A stretch of 64,000 bases of DNA from Persicaria tinctoria (Eukaryota > Streptophyta > Magnoliopsida > Caryophyllales > Polygonaceae): assembly GCA_037127255.1 (NCBI GenBank), contig JBANSL010000010.1:30079120-30143119 (forward strand), given 5' to 3'. The notes beneath the pieces were generated by a model, which was not told the origin of the DNA, did not search any database, and saw only the letters and a list, made by a program, of their open reading frames with translations. A program made the translations under genes and the position numbers. Positions 53,996 through 64,000 of this stretch are shown here, in pieces (the first letter of the stretch is position 1; each line of letters begins with the position of its first letter).

Positions 53996-55546
53996 TTAGG
54001 GCTCGACTATTATCTTTCCCGTGGCGTGCCCACTCGCCATCTTCTCCCAAGCTTCTCCGATTTTGTGTAGAGGATACGTCGAGTCCACCACCGTCTTCAG
54101 TTTCTCCTCCTTCACCAAATCCACCAATGCCTCCAGATTCTCAGCCTTCGGAACCATCATGAACGTCACCAATTTCTTATTCGAGAAGGTGAGCTTCTTC
54201 ACAGCGAATGTCCACAAGAAGCCCAGCCCCGGACACAGATCGATCACCTTCCCATGACTGCTCAAGCTGGCCTCGAATGTCGCCCATGGAATGCCGGGAG
54301 CCAAGTTGATCACGTAGTCGTACTCCTTCCCCGATGGGCTCTTCAAGGCAGCACCCCCCGGGGTTGCATAGTCCAGGACCTCATCCGCGCCCAGGCTCTT
54401 CACTAGGCCCACGTTGCGGGCCCCACAGGTTGCGGTGACGTGGGCATTCCCTAGCTTCGCCAGCTGCACCGCATAGTGGCCCACGCCGCCTGAGGCGGCT
54501 GTGATCAAGATGTTCTTCGTCTCTCCGGTCCCATCGAGCTTGATTCCACAGGCTCGCGTGAGGGCCTGGTGTGCTGTTAGGCCTGCTATGGGCAAGGCCG
54601 CGCCTTCTGCTGCAGATACTTCTGCTGGCCTTGCTACTGTCAAGTCCTCTCTCGCCGCTGCATACTCCGCCAGCCCGCCTCCAACCTGCCAGTCGGAATG
54701 GAAAATCATCTTCACAGAAGGCAGCAAAATCGCTTTGTTGAAGCAAAACAAGATTATATAATGAGCTAAACAGGAGAGAAAATTAGTTAGAGGAGTTATA
54801 CCAAATGAAGTGAAGCTATCACTTTGTCGCCGAGTTTAAATTTGGTAACTCCGGATCCGATTTGAACTATTTCTCCAGCAACGTCAGTTCCTGAGACATC
54901 CAATCCAAAAGTATTACAATTAACAACATTTTGTTTCTTATATACTCCACTTGTAATCAATACATATAAAAACAGGTACATGGATATAAGTAACATCTAT
55001 TAATATATTGTTCCGAATTTAGATGTTTACAAAATGCAGCTAGAATCAACCTGGAGTAAAAGGGAATTTACGAGGAAGAAATGGGCGAATCACGCCTTTC
55101 TGTATCTTCCAATCAGCCGGATTCAGACTCGTCGCCTCCACTTTCAGCAATACCTCATCAGCCTTTGGGATAGGGATCGGAGCTTCAACAGGCTGATCAA
55201 ACAAAGATTTAAATTTGAATATTCCCACTTTAATTGCCATATACAATATTCAATCTAACCATATATATACTATATATATGATTTGTGCATCAAACAAGGA
55301 ATTCAAGCAGGATTAATGCATGTTTCTTGATTTTCAGCCATTAAATCAATTCACCAAACCATCAAACAGCTCAAAATTTCAGAAACCAAAGAGAGAATTC
55401 AAAATCCACACACAAAAACAAGCTATGGGAAGGGGACGAATAGTTGGCAACTTGGCATATAGGAAAGATGAGAGGGAAACCTGTAAAGCGGCACCACCGC
55501 CGCCATAGCTAGAGTATTGAACCGATTGCATAAGCTTACCTTCCAT
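53996..55546 (-). CDS. CEQORH-like: Quinone oxidoreductase-like protein D, 4 exons
   Basis: Exons: 55546-55481, 55192-55051, 54890-54802 and 54685-53996 (introns 288, 160 and 116 bp, GT-AG). They total 987 bp, giving 328 residues. Exon lengths are 66, 142, 89 and 690; exon 3 is one codon shorter than in A and B. Motifs: VEAPIPIPKADEVLLKVEAT, LNPADWKIQKG, TDVAGEIVQIGSGVTKFKLG, AASGGVGHYAVQLAKL, KSLGADEVLDYATPGGA, ending GHATGKIIVEP. It is the most divergent copy, with many private changes in the last exon (LCPGLGFLWTFAVKK, AWEKMASG). Its last exon looks more GC-rich than those of the other copies. The N-terminus MEGKLMQSVQYSSYGG replaces MAGKLMQAVQ. Probably an active NADPH-dependent reductase of the ceQORH group; its substrate preference is unknown. 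Confidence 0.9.
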
Positions 55547-55858
55547 TGTCGCCATAAATTAGTTCAAAGGAGAGAACTGAATCGATGTTTTGGCTGTTTT
55601 GCTCCTTCAAATAGACTTACAAATAGTCAACCATATGGGGTTTCCATTGAGATGATCACACCTCATACACCACCTGTTCAGGGAAGTAGTCAAACTGGCC
55701 ATTTGATTTGGATCATTGGAATGATATATATATCTATATATATATAGTCCCTGATGAAACATATGAAAGGAAGAAGAAAAGTAATGCATAAGGTATTCTA
55801 AAAAACAAATGTAAAGCAACAAATTTAAGATGGGCGGTAATGCGGTATAGAATTTTTA
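55547..55858. other. Upstream flank of oxidoreductase D
   Basis: Short AT-rich region with a TATA-rich run (55725-55748). The first 100 bases upstream of the ATG may be 5' UTR. No other gene. Confidence 0.4.
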
Positions 55859-55860
55859 TA

Positions 55861-56198
55861 CTCCCTCCGTTCTTTAATATAGGTCGTTTTGGGTGATTAC
55901 ACATAAATTAAGGAAATGCAATGGGGTGATTAGATTGCATTAATTACTTGCAGTTGCTCTTCAATTTCCATGAATAAATTAACTCCCAATATTTAAACAC
56001 AAGCACAGACTAGTTTGGAGCCAAAATTTCAAAGCAATGGGGTGATTAGACTGCATTAATTACTTGCAGTGGTGGGTGGTGAATAGTAGAAAAAGCAAAT
56101 AGAAAGTGTGGGAGCAAATGAAAAAAAGCTGTACAACGACTTATATTTTGCTAAATGTGAAAAACCTCAAAACGACTTATAATAAAGAACGGAGGGAG
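55861..56198. mobile_element. MITE with CTCCCTCCGTTC termini and TA TSD
   Basis: Left CTCCCTCCGTTCTTTAATAT and GGTCGTTTT; right AAAACGACTTATAATAAAGA and ACGGAGGGAG; TA on both sides. An inner direct repeat, AATGGGGTGATTAGA with TGCATTAATTACTTGCAGT, occurs at about 55918 and 56037. Non-coding. Confidence 0.88.
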
Positions 56199-56269
56199 TA
56201 TTTTTTTATAGTTCGTGTCAATGGGGACACAGTTGTGCTCCATATTTAGAAATACTGTTTTAAGAAAAA

Positions 56270-56999
56270 CTAGTAAGATCCCGCGCCATGATGCGTTTTT
56301 TTAAAATAAAAATATTATATATATCAATATTATAAAATATTATTAAATGTTAAGATAAAAATATTAAAAAAAACTTTATAACAAATGTATATTATAATTA
56401 TCTCAATTTTTTTTTTAAATCTTATGTAAAGTATAATACATAAATATAGATATTTTAAATTACTCAGTAATAATAGTATCAATATAAATTCCTAAAAAAG
56501 AAATAATAATATCAATATCATTATAACATTGTTTAAATGTGATGTGTCATAATCAATAGTTATATTGAATGTTTTAAATTAAGCTCAATAGTTAGTAAAT
56601 AAATTTTAGTTAAACCCAATAGTTATATTAGATTGAATTCAATGTTTTGAATTAAACCCAATGGTTAATAAAATTAAAGAAAAAAGAGAATTAAAAGAAA
56701 AAGAAGAAAAAAAAAAGAGAATTAAAGAAAATAAAAAAATGGCAAAAAAATAAGATTGGTTAAGACTCCTAAAATGCCTCTAAGATTGACACATCATCCT
56801 AAACTTTTCTAAATTAAGAGTTTATATAGATGGTTAATAAAATTAAAGAAAAAAGAGAATTAAAAGAAAAAGAAGAAAAAAAAAAGAGAATTAAAGAAAA
56901 TAAAAAAATGGCAAAAAAATAAGATTGGTTAAGACTCCTAAAATGTCTCTAAGATTGACACGTCATCCTAAACTTTTCTAAATTAAGAGTTTATATAGA
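56270..56999 (-). mobile_element. Non-autonomous Helitron (probable), minus strand
   Basis: On the minus strand it begins TCTATATAAACTCTTAATTT after an A and ends GGCGCGGGATCTTACTAG before a T, matching the TC...CTAG ends and A/T target of Helitrons. A weak GC hairpin lies before the CTAG. No Rep/helicase frame is present. The terminal 169 bp at its 5' end is duplicated. Confidence 0.6.
56661..56998. repeat. Tandem duplication, 169-bp unit
   Basis: ATGGTTAATAAAATTAAAG starts at 56661 and 56830. The copies differ at about two positions (GCCTCT/GTCTCT and ACACATC/ACACGTC). Each contains a purine-rich AAAGAGAATTAAAG run and one copy of the Helitron 5' end. Confidence 0.93.
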
Positions 57000-57670
57000 T
57001 ATAGAATAGTTTAGTTTTTTCAAAATGTTTTAGCCTAGGGATATTTACTTCAAAATGTTTTAACCATTGATAGGATGGGATAAAATATGTAAACTCAAGA
57101 AATGGGGTGGATTAGGACTAAAAAAAATCCAAAGATTGAACAAAGCACTTCAAATGAAGTTATTGTGGAAAATCTTGCTGAACAAAATAATATTTGGGTT
57201 AGAATAATTAAAGGAAAATACATGAAAGATGCAACATTATGGGAATACGAAAAAATAAATTAAACAAACACCCTGACAATGGAAGAAACTAATGGAAAGT
57301 AAAAATGAATTCTGTGAAGGGTTGATTTGGGAAGTAGGAAATGAGAAAACAATCAGATTTTGGAAAGACGAGTGGATTGTGGGAGATAACCTATTTGGGA
57401 AAAGTATTTCGAACAACTTAATTAATGAACAAGAGAAGATGGAACAATACATAGGACCCGATAAAAAATGGAAAGTTGAAGAATTGAGGAAAATACTTCC
57501 TCACAACATCATAAAGAAAATCCTTAACATACAAATTTTGATGGATGAAATTGAAGATATGTTATATTGGAAAGCTAGCCGCAATGACTGGTTTTCCACG
57601 TCAACTGCCCTAGAAATGATAGCATGAAATGTTAGAATTCAAGAAAGCAAAATTGCATGGATTTGAGGAA

Positions 57671-59273
57671 GGGTGTTTTTAAATACACCGCAAATCTACC
57701 TTTAAAAATGCACGTTACTTTCGACGTGCAAGCCACCATCACTAATTAGCACTTTTGAAAAATTAATTAACCCACTTTAACCTTGTGATAGCATGCATTT
57801 AGAGGGTCTTAATAGGTTGCATTTAGCTTAGTTATGATGCATATCATGCATGGTTTAAGTATAATTTGCATATTTGTTCTTTGTGTGGTTGGAGTCGGAA
57901 TATACACGTTTTTATTGATTATTTCAGATAACTGTGGATCCGAGGAGGAGACATGGGTTGAGAACGCATTAGATGAGAATGTCTAGTTGATCGAAGACGC
58001 TTACATGAAGATCTCAAGAGGTCCTGAGAAGAAGAAGCGAACATAAACGAAGAACAAGTCTGCAGAAGTTGTCGTCAGACATGCTGAGCTTGTTTTGCAC
58101 TTTCTGGAGGCCTCGGTTGTCCGATTGACGATTATGACCATGCGTTGGAAAGCTCTTTCAGAGATCTACAACTTTTCTGTTGACAAGAAGAGCAAATTCA
58201 AGACAGATTTTCCATGAAAGACCGATGCAGCGGCCGCCGGAATATGCCGCGGCTGCAGCATTCCCCGTGTGCTGGGCCGCCGCATTCCCCGCGTGCCGCG
58301 GCCGCAGCATGTGCAGCGGCCGCCGCATTTGACACCGGAGCATTGCGTTTTGTTTAATCGGAACCCTAGTTTTGTTATTTTCGTTTTATGGCCGACTTAG
58401 ACCTGTTAAGGCCGAATATTATTAGTTTTTACTTGACTTCTATTCTATTCCACGTTCTATCAGACAATTAGAGAGAGAGAGCGATGTTCGCCATGGGCGG
58501 GTAAACTCTCTTCGTTCTACTTGTAATTTGAAGCTTTGTTTGGATTGATTGTGAGTTTCTGAATCTTGTTTTTTATTTCCTATATTGAATGTTTGAACTT
58601 CTTTTTGCTTGCATGTTTGATTGTTTTCTTCTATCTTGTATGATCAACTTGTTAGATCAATTCAATTGCTAGGGTTTTGTAGATTCCTGATTGCGAACCT
58701 TAACCCAAGTAGCAAACGTGTCCCTTTAGGGCTAATTGAACTAATTGGATAGGTAGGAAGTTGGATGTGTTGTTAAATCCCTTTTTAGGGACTGCAAATA
58801 CCTTGGTTAATCTCTGAACTTAAAGCTATTAATTGAGTTAAATCCTTCTTTAGGGACTGTTCAATTGATAAGGGTTTCTAGGACTGATTGGACTAGTAAC
58901 TATATTAGGTCAGGACAAGGGCATTCATAGGAAGACTAAAAGAACAAGAGGAAATTACAATATCAATTCAACCAAATAAAGTGGATAGTTGTAGGTAGAA
59001 CGATATTCTCTAAATTGTTTTGCATCAACTTATTTATAGTTTATTTTGTTTTCTTTCTTATTTCAATCACACCAAAACCCCCCTTTTCACTAATTGGTAA
59101 ATACATATTGCTGAGAAATAATTGATTCTCTGTGGGATCGACCTTTTACTTACTTGCTATACTAGTTTGTAGGTTTGAGCTTTATTTTCATACGGTTTAC
59201 GCGACTAAAAACCGTTCATCACCTTGCACGTCGGAATTGACGTGCAGGGTTTGTGGTGTATATAGCAGATGCG
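57671..59273. mobile_element. MULE-type MITE (162 bp) carrying a solo LTR
   Basis: A 9-bp duplication TTTGAGGAA flanks it at 57662-57670 and 59274-59282; removing one copy and the insert restores the LINE frame (KIAWI-stop-GMECFLKVKNF). The ends are related inverted sequences (TACACCGCAAATCT and TACACCACAAACCC inward of the tips). Inside are two TGCACGT...ACGTGCA hairpins. Without the solo LTR it measures 115 + 47 bp. Confidence 0.8.
57786..59221 (+). repeat. Solo Gypsy LTR (Tat/Athila-like), TSD CCTTG
   Basis: 1436 bp from TGATAGCATGCATTTAGAGG to CGACTAAAAACCGTTCATCA, flanked by CCTTG at 57781-57785 and 59222-59226. From about 58540 on it matches the reverse complement of the nested Gypsy LTR (AATTGCTAGGGTTTTGTAGA, TTTAGGGACTGCAAATACCT). 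It contains a CG-rich island with GCGGCCGC words (58220-58335). Solo LTRs arise when the two LTRs of one element recombine. Confidence 0.92.
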
Positions 59274-59569
59274 TTTGAGGAATGGAGTGCTTTCTGAAAG
59301 TGAAAAACTTTCTTTGGAAATTAGTGATGAATGGAATCCCAACGAAACAAAGACTTGCTGAAAAAGATGTGGTTGTGCCCCTCTCTTGTGCTTTCTGCAA
59401 CCATTTGGTTGAAGACACAGAGCACTTTTTTACAAAATGTACCCATTCTCTTGATCTGATTGGAAAGATTGATAGAGACATCGAAACAAAAATACGAAGG
59501 GTGGACACGACCGACAAAAATATGAAACAAGTTGTAATGGAAATATTCTCCAATCTCACTACATCTCAA

Positions 59570-59607
59570 TAAGGAATAAAGTAGTACCCATTCTCTTTAT
59601 TCCTTAT
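59570..59607. repeat. Short hairpin in the LINE remnant
   Basis: ATAAGGAATAAAG and its complement CTTTATTCCTTAT, 11 nt apart. Confidence 0.85.
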
Positions 59608-60518
59608 GGATAATATGGAATAAAGTAGTATTCGGCGATCAAAACTACATAAACAATCAACAACATTAAGGATATATAAGACTCCAGCTACAAAACCGGA
59701 ATCAATAAAAGACACTTCATTGGGAAGAAATGGAAAAAACGAAACCTGTAAAAGTACCCCAACTTAGGAAGAAAAATAATCTTCGTTGGAAGAAACCCGC
59801 GAAGGAATATTTCAAGATCAATTTTGATGGGTCAAAACTATCTTCAAGTGAAGTTGCTGCGGGATTTGTTATTCGAGACCACCTTAGTAGTGTCCAGGCT
59901 TGAACCGCCTTGTTGTGTGCTACTGTTTCAGCATTGATGGCTGAAGCTTTGGCTCTTCGACTAGGCCTTGATGTTGCTTTAGAGATGGGGATCTCAAAGG
60001 TCGAAGTGGAGGGGGACAGTCTTACGATTATCAACTCCATCGAAGGGAGTTGGAAGTGCAATTGGGAAATTGAGTTGGTGATCGCCGATATTCTGGTTTT
60101 GCTCCACGCCTTCGAGTTCTTTTCTGTCGCCCATGTTTTCTGAGAGGTCAACCAAGTGGCGGACAAAGCAGCTCATCTCAGACTAAGGCAAGCTTAGGGG
60201 TCGATTGCTTCCCACCGTGAATTTCTTGCTCTCCTCTGTAAGGACGCTATTGGGTGGTGGATCAGCAGGGTCTGGCACCACCCGAATTCTTGCCTTGTAT
60301 CAAAAAAAATAATTGATACAGTTTAGAGAAAACAAAAAACTTTTTATAAATTTTATAAATTTTTTTAACAGGTACAAATTAAAATGTCTTTCTAAAAGAA
60401 GATCATCCCTAAGTGAAGTGTTTTGTAAGATTTGAGTTATCTTTAATTGGGACAACAGAAATCCCATGGTACGTTGATTTTTTTTATAATGTAACGATTT
60501 GGGTGGGGTCAGACCATG

Positions 60519-61747
60519 TGACAAGAGGAAAACCTATCGTTGTTCTTGCCAAAGAATACTCTAACTCACAACTAGTATAGTGTGTAAGTAAGAGATCGAT
60601 CCACAGGGAAATCTATTCAATTCAAGTATCAATTCTAATCGCTAGTAAGAAGATGGGGGGGTTTTTGGGTGTGAAAAAGGTCCGCCTTTTATCAAAGCGG
60701 AAGCAAGCAAACAAAGTAAATAGGTTGTAGAATTCAGTGGAGAGAAATAGGTTCACCTACAATTTATCACTTCGATTGATGAATTCGATCATTGTTTCAG
60801 CCTCTAGTTCTTGTCTTTTCCTATCAATGTCCTTGTCCGGATCTTATGTAAATTACTAGTCTTATGAGTCCTAGCCACCCTTATCTCTAAATAACCCTAA
60901 CACGGTTAAGATTTAACCTAGAGATAGCATTAAGAATATGAATTAACCAAGGTACATGCAATATCAAGCTACGAGTCGATATTTAACATATATTCAACTT
61001 CCTACACATCCAATTAGTCCTACCAGTCCTAAAGGGATATGATTTCCACTTGGGTTAAGGTTCGCTATGAGTAATCTACAAAACCCTAGCAATTGAATGA
61101 AACTACTCTAACTAGTTGATCAGGCCAGAGAGAATAAACCACATTCAAGCAATGAAGCACAAAGAAGTCAAAACATTGCAATAGGAAAAAGAACAAGATT
61201 AAGAAACTCACAATTCAACAATCAAAGATCCAAACTGTATGCGAAACCTTGAGAGTTTAGTTGCTCATGCTCAACGGCACTCTCAACAATGGAATAAAGT
61301 GCATAAGGTGAATGAAAGAATAACTATAAAAGCCTTAAATAGTCTTATGAAAGTCTGCCCAAAATAACTTAATAAAAACCCTAAGTAAAATCCAGAATCG
61401 ATGTTCAGTCTCTGCACGGGCCGCGGGGCGGTCGGCGATCAGCGATATCCTCCATTTCTCCTTCGAGCCGCGGGGTGGCCAGCGATGCTGCGGGGCGGCC
61501 TGCGATTCTTCCGAGCGGCTTCTTCTTTGTTTCCAGCAGCTCCTATGTATTTCTTTAACTTGTTTTTGCTCTTTTCCAATTCATTTCACCTCCAATCTAC
61601 TTTACCTGAAATAAACCATAAAATCATGTAGATTCCGCCTCTTCTAACTCAACAAGTGATAATGCAAATTCAACTAAATAAATGCAATATTCACACCTAA
61701 ACTATGCTAAATGCAATCTATTATGCAACACTAAATATGCTTTATCA
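60519..61747 (-). repeat. Solo Gypsy LTR, minus orientation, TSD CCATG
   Basis: 1229 bp, with the plus strand running TGACAAGAGGAAAACC...GCTTTATCA and CCATG at 60514-60518 and 61748-61752. Related to the LTRs at 29053 and 57786 (AAACCCTAGCAATTGAAT, GTTAAGGTTCGC). A CG-rich island (61400-61515) with GCCGCGGGGCGG words lies in the matching position to that of the other solo LTR. Confidence 0.92.
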
Positions 61748-62219
61748 CCATGCTAGACCACCATCCAAAAGCGTCCTTTCGGATGAGGATACATTATTCA
61801 CGATCATTCAAGAAGGGAGGTTATGGAAGTTGGTTAGTCAAACGGGCAATCATGTCCATTATTGTGTTGATCTCGCAAAAAGCTTGCAAGATGGCGAATG
61901 AGTGGAGCTACTACAGCGAGAACAACATGTCTGAGACGATGATCTCAATCTCCCCCGGGCAACACCAGCATCCCTTGACCGCATTGACAATCGTCAGATA
62001 GTCATCCACCACCATGAAATTGCGGACTCCAAGCTCCCTAGCTCTTGAGATGTCGAGTTGAAGGCCTCTTGCTTCTTCAACTAGCGCCGAGCTATGCCCA
62101 CAAGGAACTCCACCACAAGCGATCACCTTGCCAAGATAATCATGGATGATGAAACCTACAGCAGAGGAACCATCCAAACTTTTGGTTCTATCAAAATTGA
62201 TTTTGAGAGTGCTCGGTGG

Positions 62220-62945
62220 CGGTTTATGTCATCTTAAGTTCCTTTGTTTTCTTTGATTCGATGGTTTGGTTTGTTGTTTTTTGTTCTCTTCATTGGTTGT
62301 TTTTGTTGCCTCCCAGTTCTTTACATTTGTTTTGTAAGGTATACCGTGTTTTGTATTGTTGTTATATTGATATGATCAAATATTTTTCGGTTTCTACTTG
62401 TCCAGATGCTCCACCATGTTTTGTAACCAACTTTTTTTTCTGTTTGCCCAAAAATTTCGTAGATGTGCGCCTCTTTATAAAGTTGTTATTCGTATCTGTA
62501 TTTTGTAATATATATGTTCAATGTTTGGGTAAATACTTTTAACTAATTGAAGTGTGTGGTGACATTTGATAAACAAATGTGACGGGGTTTCATTTGTCTA
62601 GTTACATTATGTACATTTAGTCAGTAGGCCGATTCCTTTGTTTGCTAGTCTAGTTTTGGTCGGTATTTCATCTAGAGGCATCTTCCACATAAAGTTTTTG
62701 TAATCTTTGGGGCTACATTTAGTTTCCATATCCTTGCCATATTGTTCTACTTGTTAATGTTGTGTTTCATAATGTGTGCTAGTGCACTAGTTGTGGAGAA
62801 CCATCTTGATTTGTTTGTCTTCAAATATAGTCTATCCTATATTAGGTGTTTAGGTATGCAGATGTTTACTATTTTTTGTATTAGTTTTGTAGGGAGGATG
62901 TTGGAGAGTTCTCCGATATCTCATATCTTTGGTTGTTATCAATGA
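62220..62945. other. Plus-strand frames over the LINE remnant are not genes
   Basis: Two T-rich plus-strand frames (62216-62542 and 62742-62945) are antisense shadows of the minus-strand LINE coding described at 60478-63470. Confidence 0.7.
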
Positions 62946-63269
62946 ATTTTTCGATCTTATCGTTTTCATTTATTTCCTGGTTTTGTAATTGTCACCCAAG
63001 TAATGGTTCTCCATCTAGCCATATATCTTTCCAGAAGTTGATCGTTTTAGCATTTCCTATTTGTGATATTAGTCCTTTATAAAAATCGTTTTTTTAGTCT
63101 CGTCAGTTTTGTCCATTGCCATGAAGCATTTCCTTTCTTTTCATAATTGAGAAAGTGATCATCTTTGAGATATTTTTTGTGAATGACTTGGACCCAAATG
63201 TTTTGGGGTTCAACCAAAATCTTCCAAATTAATTTCATTTGTAGTGATTGGTTCATGTCTTTGGTTCGA

Positions 63270-63433
63270 ATAGTGTTCTAAAAAGCGCTAGGCGGTGAGG
63301 GGCCACCTAGCGCCTAGGCGGCGCCCAGGTGGTCAAGGCGGATGCCTAGGCGTGCTTAAGCGGCCATTAAGCTCTAGGCGGAGGGGGTCGCCTAGCGCCT
63401 AGGCGGTGCCTAGGCGCGATTTTTAGAACAATG
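63270..63433. mobile_element. GC-rich MITE, probable hAT type
   Basis: The ends GTGTTCTAAAAAGCGC and the reverse of TTGTTCTAAAAATCGC are inverted. GGTTCGA flanks it at 63263-63269 and 63434-63440 (8 bp with one mismatch), suiting a hAT TSD. The interior is repeated GCGCCTAGGCG and GCCTAGGCG words that can fold on themselves. Removing it restores the LINE context. Confidence 0.7.
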
Positions 63434-63479
63434 GGTTCGACGTACCTTTTAAATATATGAAGATCCACTTTACTGCCTC

Positions 63480-64000
63480 TCAATGATCTCTGTCTTGATT
63501 AGAGAGGAACCTGCTAGCCAAACCAAACGCATGAGCAATATCAGGCCAGGTGCATACCAAAGCACACATAAAACTCAGTAGGGGACGGTGGCCATCTTCT
63601 TCTTCCCTTCAATTGTAGATGGACAACTCTTCTTGCTCAACTTGAAATGGCTAGCAAGAGGTATGATAATTGGCTTAGCTTTCTCCATGTTGAACCTGCT
63701 CAGGACCTTCTCAACATACCTCTATTGTGACAACCATATCTTCTTGGCCTTCCTATCATGAGTAATCTGCATACCCAAAATCTGGTGTGTTGGTCCCAAG
63801 TCTTTTATATCAAAGGAAGTGTACAACTTCTTCTTCAAGGGAACTTGTTTGAAGTTGATGTTGAGCCCCCCATGGGACACGTCAAAGCGATTAGAAGAAG
63901 GTACAATCTCAACCTTGACGAGGGGTCTTGCAGTTGTCAGCGATTGCATCTGTACCACATTTCATGCGCCCATGTCCTTGTCGTGTTGTCAGTGATTGCA
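63480..64000 (-). pseudogene. Copia RT fragment, runs off the right edge
   Basis: On the minus strand: LKKKLYTSFDIKDLGPTHQI, LGMQITHDRKAKKIWLSQ, a stop in place of the expected residue, RYVEKVLSRFNMEKAKPI and PLASHFKLSKKSCPSTIEGK, then a degraded MATVPY...VLWYAPG (SxVPYAxxVGSLMYAM-like). It belongs to a different Copia lineage from the elements at 42-51 kb. The YVDD part would lie beyond 64000. Confidence 0.8.

Larger units (their letters stand above)
57075..60310 (+). mobile_element. 5'-truncated L1-type LINE remnant, invaded by a MULE MITE
   Basis: Starts in the RT-zf-RVT linker (WDKICKLKKWGGLGLKKIQR, MKLLWKIL). It continues GLIWEVGNEKTIRFWKDEWI, WKVEELRKILPHNIIKKI and DMLYWKASRNDWFSTSTAL, with frameshifts. 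It is broken by an insertion at 57671-59273 and resumes FLKVKNFLWKLVMNGIPTKQ and CAFCNHLVEDTEHFF (zf-RVT). Then comes RNase H: FKINFDGSKLSS, LMAEALALRLGLDVALEMG and VEVEGDSLTIINSIEGSW. It ends KDAIGWWISRVWHHPNSC and an A-run at 60301-60308. Same family type as the LINE at 4.2-14.3 kb but clearly divergent and full of stops. Confidence 0.88.
60478..63470 (-). mobile_element. 5'-truncated L1-type LINE remnant on the minus strand
   Basis: Reading right to left: RRTKDMNQSLQMKLIWKILV, PQNIWVQVIHKKYLKDDHF, NASWQWTKLTR, DRLYLKTNKSRWFSTTSALA, WWSIWTSRNRKIFDHINITT, then an RNase H frame (62177-61911): GSSAVGFIIHDYLGKVIACG, EEARGLQLDISRARELGVRN and DDYLTIVNAVKG. It ends RKDAFGWWSSMV, interrupted by a solo LTR (60519-61747), then PHPNRYIIKKIN and a T-run (60478-60484) that is the minus-strand poly-A. 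Many stops. A GC-rich MITE interrupts the right end (63270-63433). Confidence 0.85.

Noticed and set aside
62216..62945. Hydrophobic plus-strand proteins
   Set aside because: T-rich antisense of the minus-strand LINE RT/RNase H region; the hydrophobicity follows from the T content.

Overview
The window is plant nuclear DNA, probably from a eudicot. The evidence is GT-AG introns in protein-coding genes, L1-type LINEs with a C-terminal RNase H, Copia and Gypsy LTR retrotransposons primed by plant tRNAs, MULE-, hAT- and Stowaway-like elements, and a plant F-box/DUF295 gene. No prokaryotic features were seen. I could not identify the species.

Host genes. (1) A single-exon F-box/DUF295 gene lies at 2478-3713 on the plus strand. 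(2) Four paralogous NAD(P)H-quinone-oxidoreductase-like genes of the chloroplast-envelope ceQORH type all lie on the minus strand, at 18735-21057 (A), 21483-23764 (B), 39645-40866 (C) and 53996-55546 (D). Their exons were rebuilt by hand and give 329, 320, 335 and 328 residues with conserved splice phases. Copy C has precisely lost intron 2, and copy B has an in-frame 9-residue deletion. A and B are adjacent, while B-C and C-D are pushed apart by transposons. (3) Broken genes: a UDP-glycosyltransferase pseudogene (about 15.1-15.7 kb) and tandem, degraded copies of a coiled-coil reading frame (16.2-17.3 kb).

Transposon layout. 0-1.3 kb: a rearranged Copia fragment and one end of a MULE. 4.2-14.3 kb: a full-length L1-type LINE with a 15-bp target-site duplication (TSD), ORF1, ORF2 (one in-frame stop) and an oligo-A tail, split between its ORFs by a 2.6-kb MULE. 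That MULE has a 9-bp TSD and carries exon-like sequence and two tRNA-like segments. 15.7-18.2 and 24.1-25.3 kb: MITEs and TRIM-like short LTRs. 27.9-39.5 kb: an old Copia LTR, invaded by a plus-strand Copia (TSD ATAGT), itself invaded by a 6.7-kb non-autonomous Gypsy element (TSD CTCGC) whose two 1291-bp LTRs are effectively identical. 41.5-51.5 kb: a LINE fragment flanked by an unusually long duplication, then two degraded minus-strand Copia elements. 52.4-52.7 kb: a cluster of long perfect palindromes. 56.3-57.0 kb: a probable Helitron. 57.1-63.5 kb: two LINE remnants with facing 3' ends, each carrying a solo Gypsy LTR with TSD. In the left one the solo LTR sits inside a MULE MITE, which sits inside the LINE.

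No undescribed multi-gene system was found. The most unusual items are the palindrome cluster at 52.4-52.7 kb, the MULE and Gypsy elements that seem to carry host exon-like sequence, the exactly resolvable three-level nest at 57.7-59.3 kb, and the structural divergence among the four oxidoreductase copies.
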